Made by a program: the position numbers and the translations under genes. The notes below the pieces were generated by a model. That model was not told the DNA's origin. It was given only the letters and a program-made list of their open reading frames with translations, and did not search any database. This document shows, piece after piece, positions 54,553-64,000 of a stretch of 64,000 nucleotides of DNA; the stretch's first letter is position 1, and every line of letters begins with the position of its first letter. The DNA comes from Zea mays (Eukaryota > Streptophyta > Magnoliopsida > Poales > Poaceae): NCBI RefSeq assembly GCF_902167145.1, contig NC_050098.1, positions 38,062,501 to 38,126,500 on the forward strand, in the 5' to 3' direction.

Positions 54553-55209
54553 TGTTGGGGGCCTTCGGCTTACGAAGGTCCTCAAAAACATGATTTAACA
54601 ATGTTTCTGGAGTAAAGTACATTAACAGGTACCTTCGGACTCGGATCAGAGCCACGGTACGAAGAAGCACAAAGGTTGGCGCAGTGCCGAAGCTGTGTGT
54701 AGAAGAGCTTCGGAGTAGTGGCGGAAAAGGAAACCGACTTAAAGATGAAAAACCAGATTAGACCTCAAAGAGTTATCATAGAGTTATTAATAAATGTAAA
54801 GGGCATTATTGTAATTTTCCATGGGCTGCGACCCGTGCCTATAAATAGGTGAACGGCATCCCTGTACTGTTCACGCTGATTTGGCATTGGTTTTTGCGTC
54901 ACACTTGTACTTTTACCTTCTTACGAGCTGAAGGTACACTTGTAATTTGATATCATTTTTATCTTCCCGCTATAATAAAATGAAAATGGGTCGACAATAA
55001 TACACAACTGTTTATGTTATCTTTATGTTTCATATGATTCCTTCTTCATTATTACGTTCTATGTTTATGAAGGTATGTCCTTTATAACCTTCGACCAAAA
55101 TCATTATATCCTTAGGGAAATAATGCTTAAAAGGATGAAGGACATTAACATTTAACATTTTGTGTTGCCTTGTTCTTGATTCATAGCATTTGAGAACAAG
55201 TCCCCAACA
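54553..55209 (+). repeat. Zeon-like 5' LTR (657 bp)
   Basis: TGTTGGGGGCC to GTCCCCAACA, with short terminal inverted repeats TGTTGGGG/CCCCAACA. TATA box TATAAATA at 54840-54847. Confidence 0.95.
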
Positions 55210-55228
55210 TTGGCGCCCACCTCCGGTG
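55210..55228 (+). other. Zeon-like primer-binding region
   Basis: TTGGCGCCCACCTCCGGTG starts directly after the LTR CA. Start and position fit a gypsy PBS. I do not assign the tRNA. Confidence 0.6.
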
Positions 55229-55282
55229 AACTCACTTCCATTTTTTGGGTCTTGAACACTTTCGGCAAGCATCACCTTCGTC

Positions 55283-56800
55283 ATGCCGCCGAAAAAAGCT
55301 TCAGCGACAGGGGCTGGTACTTTACAGCCGCTGGATCCCAATCAGGATGTCCTTTCTCTTAGAGAGGCCCGAAGCCAGAAGAGGAAGGCTGTCAGTCCAA
55401 CACCTCCGGAGGATGACCTAGATCAGGAAATCCAAAACCTGGAGATCCTTCAGCAGCAGGTTCAACGCAAGAAGGAGAAGATGGCTCGTCTAGCTGATCT
55501 TCAGAGACAGATAGACGAAGCTTCTGAAGAGGTTCGTCATCTTGTTCAAGATGATCAAAGCCGAAGGCCTCCACGCAGAGAGCTTCATCAGGAAGGCTTC
55601 CACAATGAGGATGACTGGTATGAAGATTTCCATCATGGAAACTTTGCTTTTGATGATGCTTCTCCTCTTTCAACAGAATTGCAGGCTACACCATGGCCAC
55701 AGTCTTACAAGCCACCCCAGCTCCCCATGTATGACGGTCACACAGACCCGAAGCAATTCCTAATGAGCTACGAAGCGACAATATCTTCGTATGGTGGCAA
55801 TACGGCAGTCATGGCAAAATCTTTTGTCATGGCCGTCAGGAGCGTTGCTCAGACTTGGTACTCCTCCCTTCGGCCAGGGACAATCACTTCTTAGCAGAAA
55901 TTGAAGGATATGCTGATAACTAGCTTCCAAGGGTTTCAGACGAAGCCAGTCACCGCTTAGGCTCTCTTCCAGTGTACCCAGGACCACGAAGAGTACCTTC
56001 AGGCGTATGTCCGGAGGTTTCTGCGTCTGAGGGCACAAGCGCCAACAGTGCCCAATGAAATTGTCATTGAGGCCATGATTAAGGGGCTTCGGCCGGGGCC
56101 ATTAGCGCAGTATTTTGCCAGGAAGCCACCACAAATGTTGGAGAAGCTGCTCCAGAAGATGGACGAATACATTAGAGCTGACAATGACTTCCGCCAAAGA
56201 AGGGAGGAAGCATTCAGGTTTTCTGAAATGACCAGGGGCTTCGGAGGAAGATTTCACCCGAGGCATGTTAGGTCAATCCATAACTCTGCTCAAACTGATG
56301 ATCGAGGAAGCCAGCAGCAAAGGCCACAACACTCTTCACAAGCTTCGGCTCAACAGTAGAGTTCTTTTCGGCCGCCAGCGCCAAGGGGCAGAGGCGCCAG
56401 GGGCTTCGGGGGAAGGTTTGGAGACCAGCCAAGAAAAATATATTGCCTATTCTGTGGTGAAGACAAGGGCCATACTACCAGGATGTGCCATGTTACCATC
56501 CAGAAGCAGAAGGAAATAGCGGAAGCAGCAGCGCAACAGAGTCAGCCGAAGCAGGTCATGCATACTGCTTCGTATCACTCACCTTATATTCCAGAATATG
56601 TAGGCAACCACCCTGCAGCTTCTGTTGCTTCGGCGAGCCAATCCCAAGCATCCTGGCAGCAACCTCCACCGCCACCGTCGATCCAAAGAGGTCAGCAGCC
56701 AGAAGGGAGTCAGCGCACTAACCTTCAGCGGGACTTCAGAGAGGAGTCCGAAGCTCGTACAGTCAATAGCACTGTGCCAGAGTCGAAGCACATTTACTGA
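55283..56800 (+). pseudogene. gag: Zeon-like gag with three in-frame TAG codons
   Basis: One frame runs from ATG 55283 to 56800 with no shift: N-terminal coiled coil (QEIQNLEILQQQVQRKKEKM), capsid-like domain (MYDGHTDPKQFLMSYEATIS; VAQTWYSSLRPGTIT; EYLQAYVRRFLRLRAQ), an Arg/Gln-rich linker, a knuckle CLFCGEDKGHTTRMC (one residue longer than CX2CX4HX4C), and a Gln/Pro-rich tail. TAG codons fall at 55892-55894, 55958-55960 and 56357-56359. The first replaces an expected Trp, the others sit where Gln is likely. The sense strand carries no pol after it. Confidence 0.83.
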
Positions 56801-57106
56801 CGAATATCCTACCTCAACAGCAGTTCTTTTGCATTTTCTACATTCCCTATTACCCTTTTGTTAATAAGGAACAATTATGAAGAGTTTAAATGTCTTTAAT
56901 TGAATTTCAATTTCTTGTAATACTTCTGTCTTTTACCATAATAAAAATATGTTTTTTCCATAGGCTCGAGTTGCCGAAGCATACGAACTTATACTGATTT
57001 GAAGGATCTTTGTATTATCAAAAATTTGATCTAATGGACACAGTACAAATTGTTCGAAGCAGTAAAAATTCGTTCCTAAGGGAGCGCAGTGTAAGTTTTC
57101 TAAACG

Positions 57107-57320
57107 TACAGCGAAAAATAAACGCTGATTCCGCTGAAAGTAAAAGGCGAAGAAGCTCCTAAGGGAGGCTTACAGCGAAAAATCAACGCTGATTCCGCTG
57201 AAAGTAAAAGGCGAAGAAGCTCCTAAGGGAGGCTTACAGCGAAAAATAAACGCTGATTCCGCTGAAAGTAAAAGGCGAAGAAGCTCCTAAGGGAGGCTTA
57301 CAGCGAAAAGTCATCGCTGA
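57107..57320. repeat. 64-bp tandem repeat, three copies plus a partial
   Basis: Units start at 57107, 57171, 57235 and 57299 with TACAGCGAAAA, followed by 'cgctgattccgctgaaag' and 'gcgaagaagctcctaaggg' in the full units. Copies are almost identical. The tract lies between gag and the 3' end of the antisense gene. The rest of 56801-57816 shows no gene. Confidence 0.92.
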
Positions 57321-57816
57321 TATAAAAAGTGTGTGTGCTTTATCACAGGGATATGTATTTACGACACAAATATCATTTTGCATAACATAACATCATCACA
57401 TCATTTTGCATAACATAAGCATCATACAGCATAATGCATCTGGAACAAGAAGGGGATACAGTATTGACCTTCGGAACATATTTTGGGAAAGAGAAAATTG
57501 CGCTAAGGCACAAGGCAAATCGGCATGAAGTGTAGCCTCTTCGGAAAAGCAACACAAAACTTTTTTACAGCTTCGAAGAATATTTCATGAAGCTTGGACA
57601 TTTTTTATCAGAAAAGTAAGCAAATTCTTATAGAGAAGATTTTCTTCACGAAGCATGAAAAGAAGGGAAGGTGTTTTTTCGCCGAAGGCTCAAAAAATGG
57701 TATGTATGCAAAGTTTCATGCATCGTAAAGAATTAAGCTATAAATAGATTGTATATTACATTTAAAGTTACAATATATTACACATTTTTACATTTCAAAT
57801 GTTTTTACAATGGCAT

Positions 57817-60800
57817 TCAATCCTCTTTAAGCACTATTTCTGCAGCTTCGTTCAATAGTTGGTTGACAACCTTGTCCATAATGGCTTCGGCCATTTGTCT
57901 AATATCATCGTCTCCCTTCAGGTGGGGGCCCGGAGATGCTTCAGCAGCTTCTGAGGGAAGAAAAGATACGGCTATATTACTATTACAAACCGAGAACGGA
58001 GTTTGGAAATAAAAATTACAACATGATAAAAACCGCTAATTAATACATATGTGCCCTTCGGGCTCTGTACTTTTTTCGACAGCTTCTGCTATTTTTCTAG
58101 CATCGTGGATGCCTTTTTCACTCCTTTGAATAATTTCTTGCGCCAGTTCTCGGCCGCCGTTATCCCAGATATCAGTGAAGAATTTTCCGCCGACCATGCT
58201 TGCTTCGGGTGAGGGGTCTTTAATGTCTTCAGTAGACAAAGTAGCTTCAGACTGCGCTAAGGATTTTACATGCTCGCAGCCTTTCTTCTCCAAAACAGTA
58301 GCAATCCCTCTAGCACCCGAAAAAGCGCAGATGTCGCCGCGGCTGTTCAGAATTTCCTCGAAGGCCTCTGCTTCGTGACTGATCCATTCCATGGGACCTT
58401 CAGGATTGCCTCTTGAAAAATTCTCTTCACTAGAAAATGCACCAACGCTGGCGAAGCTGGATTTTATTTTCTTTATGCACTCTATGGATTTAACATAGCA
58501 TTTTCTCTGGGATGCACGAAGCTCCTTAACACTTATCTCCAAGTGATTGGCCAATTGGTCACTAAGCTCTCGTTTTGTCTCTTCAAGTATACGTTCTTCT
58601 CTAGCTCTAGCTAGCTGTTTCTGAAGATCTTTAATTTCACGTTTGTGAGCTTTGGCCTGAACCTTTGAAGCAGCTTCGTCCTTTTTTACCTTGTCTATCA
58701 ATGTAAGCAGAATTTTATCTTTTTCTAGAGCTTCGTTTCTTAGTTTAATAACTTCTGATCGTAGATTGCTGAACGCAATTTCATAGCTCTCGTCCTCGGC
58801 ACTCTTTTGTGCTCTCAATGTGTTGCTTAGAATTAAACCCTATATGAAAAAGAGTCCGTATAAGAATAAAAGAATGAGTTACGAATTATAAAATTTTCAA
58901 ACGTCTAATTTCCATACCTTCAGGCTATTGTACGCAAGACTATCCGCGAGATCTTCTTTCGTCATAGCGCTTAAGCCAGCTTCGAGCTTCGGAAACCCCA
59001 TGCTTCTAGACATCTCCCGGCAGACAGATAATTCTTTATTGTCTAGGAGGCAGTATAGGAAATCCTCTTCATCCGTCCCATTGAATACTAATGCCCCCTT
59101 CGGATATTTCAATTCTTTGGCATAATGATTGGCTTCAAAAACTTCTTCTTCCGATAACTTTTTCCCTTAAGCATGACGCATAATATAATCGTACATTTTG
59201 GAAGATGCTTCGGGGACAGCAGTATCAATTTCTTCAACCAAAATAGGCTCTGACATTTTTATTTTTTAAGTTGCCTTTTCAATTCTTGCTTCTTCTGCTT
59301 CCAAAGGTTTTACCTTGGTTGGTTCTGAAGGCTCAGTTTCAACTACGGTCTGTTGCTTCGGAGCCTTAGCAACGGATACTTCCGCAGGCGCCTCAGAAAT
59401 TTCAGCAGTCTTCTTAGGAGTTGTGCTTGGAAGTTTAATTGTTTCCAAAACATCCAACACATTGACCATTCTTTTTCTTTTTGGGGTCACTGTTGGCCCC
59501 TTTTTAATTCTTGCTACTTCAATTTCTACTGAAGGACTTAAAATTTCTGATATTTTTGCTCCCTCAGTTGATCCTTTTGCTTCTTCCATCTTTTCTGTCA
59601 ATGGCGCTTCGGCCATCTCTTTGGTTTCTGGTAGTAAAATCTTTGGTTTCTCCAATTCTTTTGTTGTTGGCGCTTCGGCCATTTCTGCGACTTCTGGCAG
59701 CAGGGTTGGCTCTTCAGCCTCGGTGGCCGAAGAGGTCTCTCCGGTGAACTCAGGCACCAAGGCTGGTTCAATATAGCGTGGCCGATGTGTGAGAACCTTT
59801 ATCCTTTTTCTTTTCGGTGCTGGCTCACTAGGAGCAGCTGCAGCTTCTTCTTTCGCAGAAGTTGTGCCTTTTCTTTTCTGCCCTCGAATGGGATAACGAT
59901 AGTCGGGGTAGACGAACCCGATTGCATCAAATACCCGGTTGAGTCTTTTCCTTTTTCGGCCTCCGAAGGCCGCTGACAATGCAGTGTCACTTACAGTCTC
60001 AATACTCTTTAACCAATCATCATCTGGCTCAACAAACTTGTCTCCGTACTTGAATGTATACTTCAATCGGACTAGCCCACCTTCGTCAGTTTCTTTAACA
60101 GTTTCTTTCGGCATTTCCCAATTATCTGCAAGAGGCCACACTCTGAAGGCAATGTGTTCTTGAGTCAAATCCCTTGTACCAATAAAAGAGCAGACAACTC
60201 CGAAGGCTCTCTGGCATTCTTCGGCTGCTTCATTCATTTCCACCTTCGGCCTTCGCAGGCCGAAGCGTTGCCAGATGGGATACATAATGATCTTCTTTAT
60301 ATCCTCTCGAGATTTCAAGTCATTTTTCACGTAAAACCATTCCGTCGTCCAGTTGCCAGGCCATCTCTTTCGAAAGGTCGGCACTGGGCAGCTTGACCCA
60401 GACCGAGAGCCGAAGCTGTAGCAGCCAAAGTTGTTGTGATATTGTTCCTTACCCCAGGGTTTTGTCTCGTATAACAATTCGTGCATGTTGCAGAAGCTTT
60501 TTTCATCAGGTTCCAAGCCTTGGCTCCTCACAGCCCACACAAAAATATTCATCCTTATGATCGCTTCGGGGATAAGCTGGTGAAGGTGGATTTCAAATAT
60601 CTTCAGTACCTCCACAACAAAACGGCTCAGGGGAAATCGTAGTCCAGCTTTCAAGAAGCTTCGAAATATTACGACTTCATCTTCCTCAGGAGTTGGGCAA
60701 GTCTTCTCTCCTTCGTCGGCCCTTACAACAGACAAATCCCGGAAATATCTTCCCCTCATGTTGACAAGATGATTTTCTTTAATACTTGATTTGCCGAAAA

Positions 60801-61017
60801 CCGCATGGCTTGGCCGCCAAGGGCGATCTTCGGAGTCTTCACCACCACTATCTGCATCATAACTGTCGCTATCACCAGTATCTTCAGATAAACCTTCCAA
60901 AATTTCTTTGGTGATCTTTTCTGTATTGGTCTTCGACATAGATCGAAGAAAACCCAGATGCATCTCTTCAGAAAGACTCAACTTCATTTCGGCAGCAACC
61001 TTCTTCTCTTCAGACAT
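57817..61017 (-). pseudogene. Antisense multi-exon gene of the Zeon-like element (PF04195-like plus coiled coil)
   Basis: Minus-strand exon 1 (61017-58918, 700 codons) is one frame with only two stops, both TAA (59266-59268 and 59167-59169). It has an acidic N-terminus, a PF04195-like domain at about 120-220 (FLKAGLRFPLSRFVVEVL, LHQLIPEAIIRMNIFVWA), a Trp-rich middle and a Glu/Pro/Lys-rich region. A 78-base intron (58917-58840, GTATGG...ATATAG) joins exon 2 (58839-58047), which is coiled coil (REIKDLQKQLARAREER). A second intron ends in the tandem acceptor CAGAAG near 57948-57953; use of the distal AG keeps the frame to the TGA at 57817. About 1000 codons in all. It has its own TATA box. Function unknown. 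Confidence 0.72.
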
Positions 61018-61150
61018 CCCTTCAGAATTTTTGCTTCTCGCTTCCGAAGCTTAAAACTAGGGAGGCAACCAAATGTTGATAGGCAGAAAACTATTTGAGC
61101 AGGTAAAACAGATGGCAAGAAAGCGTGCCGAGTAAATTGTGGCGAGCCCG

Positions 61151-61158
61151 TATTTATA
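61151..61158 (-). promoter_or_regulatory. TATA box of the Zeon-like antisense gene
   Basis: The minus strand reads GGGTTTATAAATACGGGC, 134 bases before the antisense ATG (61017) and inside the element, not in the LTR. Confidence 0.6.
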
Positions 61159-61313
61159 AACCCATTACGTCGGAAACTGGAGGACCCCATTTGCCATTGA
61201 CTGTTGCTATTCTAGCAAAAGGAAGGTGTTTTTTCGGACCTTCGGCTTATAGCCTTCGTCCATTTCGCAATCTGAATTTATCATTCTGACAAATTAATAT
61301 TGCGAGGGGCTAC

Positions 61314-61970
61314 TGTTGGGGGCCTTCGGCTTACGAAGGTCCTCAAAAACATGATTTAACAATGTTTCTGGAGTAAAGTACATTAATAGGTACCTTCGGA
61401 CTCGGATCAGAGCCACGGTACGAAGAAGCACAAAGGTTGGCGCAGTGCCGAAGCTGTGTGTAGAAGAGCTTCGGAGTAGCGACGGAAAAGGAAACCGACT
61501 TAAAGATGAAAAACCAGATTAGACCTCAAAGAGTTATCATAGAGTTATTAATAAATGTAAAGGGCATTATTGTAATTTTCCATGGGCTGCGACCCGTGCC
61601 TATAAATAGGTGAACAGCATCCATGTACTGTTCACGCTGATTTGGCATTGGTTTTTGCGTCACACTTGTACTTTTACCTTCTTACGAGCTGAAGGTACAC
61701 TTGTAATTTGATATCATTTTTATCTTCCCGCTATAATAAAATGAATATGGGTCGACAATAATACACAACTGTTTATGTTATCTTTATGTTTCATATGATT
61801 CCTTCTTCATTATTACGTTCTATGTATATGAAGGTATGTCCTTTATAACCTTCGTCCAAAATCATTATATCCTTAGGGAAATAATGCTTAAAAGGACGAA
61901 GGACATTAACATTTAACATTTTGTGTTGCCTTGTTCTTGATTCATAGCATTTGAGAACAAGTCCCCAACA
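61314..61970 (+). repeat. Zeon-like 3' LTR (657 bp)
   Basis: Same ends as the 5' LTR, preceded by gcgaggggctac. TATA box at 61601-61608. Differences from the 5' LTR number about nine, several of them transitions. Confidence 0.95.
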
Positions 61971-62103
61971 AGCGAGTTTGAGAAAATTTCAAGATTTGAA
62001 TTTTCGGGGTGCTACATGGCACAAGAAGAATAAGAAATATGCATTTGAACCAAATGAAAGAGACATGATCAAAGGTATATGAATTAGCTATGTGTGCAAT
62101 GTT

Positions 62104-63974
62104 TCAATCAAAGTTCCGAGAATCAAGTATATTTAGCTCATTCCTAAGTTTGCTAAAGGTCTTTTCATCTAGAGGCTTGGTAAAGATATCGGCTAATTGG
62201 TTGTGGGTATTAACATAAGCAATTTCGATATCCCCCTTTTGTTGGTGATCTCTCAAAAAGTGATACCGGATGTCTATGTGCTTAGTGCAGCTATGTTCAA
62301 CGGGATTATCCGCCATGCGAATTGCACTCACATTATCTCATAGGAGAGGAACTTTGCTCAACTTGTAGCCATAGTCCCTGAGGGTTTGCCTCATCCACAG
62401 TAACTGCGCACAACAATGACCTACAGTGATATACTCGACTTCAGCGGTGGAAAGAGCTACTGAGTTTTGTTTCTTTGAAGCCCAAGACACCAGAGATCTT
62501 CCCAAAAACTGACAAGTCCTTGATGTGCTCTTCCTGTCAATTTTACATCCACCATAATCGACATCGGAATATCCAATTAAATCAAAGGTAGATCCCTTGG
62601 GGTACCAAAGCCCAAACTTAGGAGTGTAAACTAAATATCTCATGATTCTTTTCACGGCCCTAAGGTGAACTTCCTTAGGATTTGCCTGGAACCTTGCACA
62701 CATGCATACTGAAAGCATAATATCCGGTCGTGAAGCACATAAATAGAGTAAGGAACCTATCATCGACCGATATACCTTTTGATCTATGGATTTACCTCCT
62801 GTGTCAACGTCGAGATGCCCATTTGTTCCCATGGGAGTCTTGATGGGTTTACCATTCTTCATTCCAAACTTCTTAAGTATGTCTTGAATGTACTTAGTTT
62901 GGCTGATGAAGGTGCCCTCTTGGAGTTGCTTGATTTGGAATCCAAGAAAATACTTCAACTCCCCCATCATAGACATCTCGAATTTTTGTATCATAATCCT
63001 ACTAAATTCTTCACAAGTTGACTTGTTAGTAGACCCAAATATAATATCATCAACATAAATTTGGCATATAAACAAGTCTTTTGCAATAGTTTTAGTGAAG
63101 AGAGTAGGATTAGCTTTACCGACTTTGAAGCCATTAGTGATAAGAAAGTCTCGCAGGCATTCATACCATGCTCTTGGGGCTTGCTTGAGCCCATGAAGCG
63201 CCTTTGAGAGCTTATAGACATGATTAGGGTACTCACTATCTTCAAAGCCGGGAGGTTGCTCAACATAGACCTCTTCCTTGATAGATCCATTGAGGAAGGC
63301 ACTCTTCACGTCCATTTGATATAACTTAAAGCCATGGTAAGTAGCATAGGCAAGTAATATATGAATTGACTCAAGCCTAGCTATGGGTGCATAAGTTTCA
63401 TCAAAATTCAAGCCTTTGACTTGTGAATAACCTTTTGCAACAAGTCAGGCTTTATTCCTTGTCACCACACCATGCTCATCTTGTTTGTTGGGGAATACCC
63501 ACTTGGTACCTACAACATTTTAGTTAGGACGTGGAACTAATTTCCATACCTCATTCCTCATGAAGTTGTTGAGTCCGGATCTCTTAATGCATCCTCTACC
63601 CTGTATGGCTCAATAGAGGACACAAAAGAGTAATGTTCACAGAAATGAGCAACTCGAGATCTAGTGGTTACCCCCTTGTGAATGTCACCGAGTATGGAGT
63701 TGACGGGGTGATCTCTTTGAATTGCTTGATGTACTCTTGTATGTGGCGGTCTTTGATCTTGAATCTCTAGATCATCTTCCTTGTCTTCATTATCATCATC
63801 TCCCCCTTGATTGATGTCTTCCTCTTGAGGTGGCTCATGTTCTTGATCTTCATCCTCCTCTTCTTGAGCTTTATCCTCATCTTGAGTTGGAGATGCTTGT
63901 ATGGAAGATGATGGTTGATCTTGTGCTTGTGTAGGCTCCTCGGATTCTTTTGGACACATATCCCCAATGGACAT
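62104..63974 (-). pseudogene. pol: Ji-like Pol, C-terminal half (RT and RNase H), stopped
   Basis: On the minus strand: an acidic linker with [20 protein letters not shown] sequence (63974-63558), RT (63411 on: [30 protein letters not shown]) and RNase H to 62104 (LIGYSDVDYGGCKIDRKS, NPVEHSCTKHIDIRYHFL). TAA near 63520, TGA near 63446 (CGA expected) and TGA at 62335-62337 interrupt it. Compared with the Opie-like Pol, about 30 bases are missing near 63575. Otherwise it is collinear and clearly homologous to 29444-31400. The 62017-62103 stretch is 3' untranslated. Confidence 0.88.
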
Positions 63975-64000
63975 GTCCCTTAGCGCGACACATGGAGCCT

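Larger units (their letters stand above)
54553..61970 (+). mobile_element. Non-autonomous gypsy element, Zeon-like (Cinful-Zeon group), 7418 bp
   Basis: Identical-length LTRs (657 bp) at 54553-55209 and 61314-61970, with a perfect duplication AGCGA (54548-54552 and 61971-61975). Inside are a PBS-like start (ttggcgcccacc), one gag frame, a 64-bp tandem repeat, a long antisense gene and a polypurine tract (61299-61313), but no protease, RT or integrase. LTR sequence, total length and lack of pol agree with what I recall of maize Zeon-1. The LTRs differ at about nine sites, so the insertion is recent, into LTR C. Confidence 0.93.
51412..62016 (-). mobile_element. LTR C: about 3.2-kb Tekay/Prem1-like solo LTR, interrupted by the Zeon-like element
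   Basis: On the minus strand it starts TGTAGCACCCC at 62016 and ends GACGCTTCA at 51412. Flanks are tggcc (51407-51411) and tggca (62017-62021), a duplication with one change. Without the Zeon-like element about 3.18 kb remain, with no PBS or coding region, so a solo LTR fits. The part at 52330-52620 matches LTR A at 21840-22070 in reverse orientation, so A and C belong to related families. Confidence 0.82.
49317..64000 (-). mobile_element. Ty1/copia Sirevirus (Ji-like), 3' part, interrupted and continuing beyond the window
   Basis: It has the 3' LTR 49317-50557, the 3' untranslated region 50558-51411, then after the nested LTR C the 3' half of pol (62104-64000). The minus-strand LTR start TGAAAGGGAAATGGACC and its 3' region resemble Opie but differ throughout, as the sister family Ji/PREM-2 does. 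Its 5' LTR and gag lie right of the window. The candidate duplication at its left edge is ttaga (49312-49316). It is inserted into LTR A. Stops in pol make it inactive. Confidence 0.88.

Noticed and set aside
62104..62331. A separate small gene
   Set aside because: It is the RNase H C-terminus of the Ji-like Pol, cut off by a stop at 62335-62337.
1..64000. Envelope-like or pararetroviral genes
   Set aside because: None of the elements has a frame with signal peptide and membrane segments after pol, and no pararetrovirus-type genes were seen. All are ordinary LTR retrotransposons.
1..64000. tRNA genes
   Set aside because: Only isolated B-box-like strings were seen (for example 53410-53418), without an A-box and cloverleaf around them.

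Overview
This window looks like grass nuclear DNA, almost certainly maize (Zea mays) or a close relative. It holds one ordinary cellular gene in a small island, and the rest is a nested stack of LTR retrotransposons. The maize-type families are Opie-like and Ji-like Sireviruses, a Zeon-like non-autonomous element, a Huck-like element and Tekay/Prem1-like long LTRs. I recognised the family names from LTR ends and layout, without any search. Boundaries with perfect target-site duplications (TSDs) are the firmest calls.

Layout. 1-10691: the 3' part of a decayed Ty3/gypsy element of Tat type, with gag, protease, RT, two RNase H domains, integrase, an antisense gene and a 3' LTR. 10692-16980: the gene island. 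It carries a five-exon Pur-alpha gene (11706-15235, 308 codons), three MITE-like insertions and an unusual inverted repeat. 16985 onward: an integrase fragment of a chromovirus followed by its 3' LTR ('LTR A', starts 18052). LTR A is broken by four later insertions: a copia solo LTR (18371-20409, TSD CCAGC), a roughly 5 kb solo LTR ('LTR B', 22252-36782, TSD TAAAG), a Huck-like gypsy element (37127-49175, TSD GTATT) and a Ji-like copia element (49317 to beyond the window). LTR B itself holds a young, nearly intact Opie-like element (27215-36771, TSD GTTTT). The Ji-like element holds a 3.2 kb solo LTR ('LTR C', 51412-62016), which holds a complete Zeon-like element (54553-61970, TSD AGCGA).

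How the parts relate. Only the Opie-like element keeps long open gag and pol frames. Tat-type elements 1 and Huck-like are riddled with stops, mostly TAG where Gln is expected, as cytosine-methylation decay would give. The Zeon-like element has gag and an antisense gene but no pol, so any movement must have used enzymes from another element. Antisense coding, or its remains, lies between the sense genes and the 3' LTR in all three gypsy elements. The most unusual signals are: (1) a shared exon / GC-AG intron / palindrome layout in three long LTRs; (2) a 5S-rRNA-like stretch with an oligo-T end on the opposite strand of LTR C; (3) an antisense multi-exon gene with its own TATA box in the Zeon-like element; (4) telo-box and Site II motifs in front of the gene for Pur-alpha, a protein reported to bind telo-box promoters.
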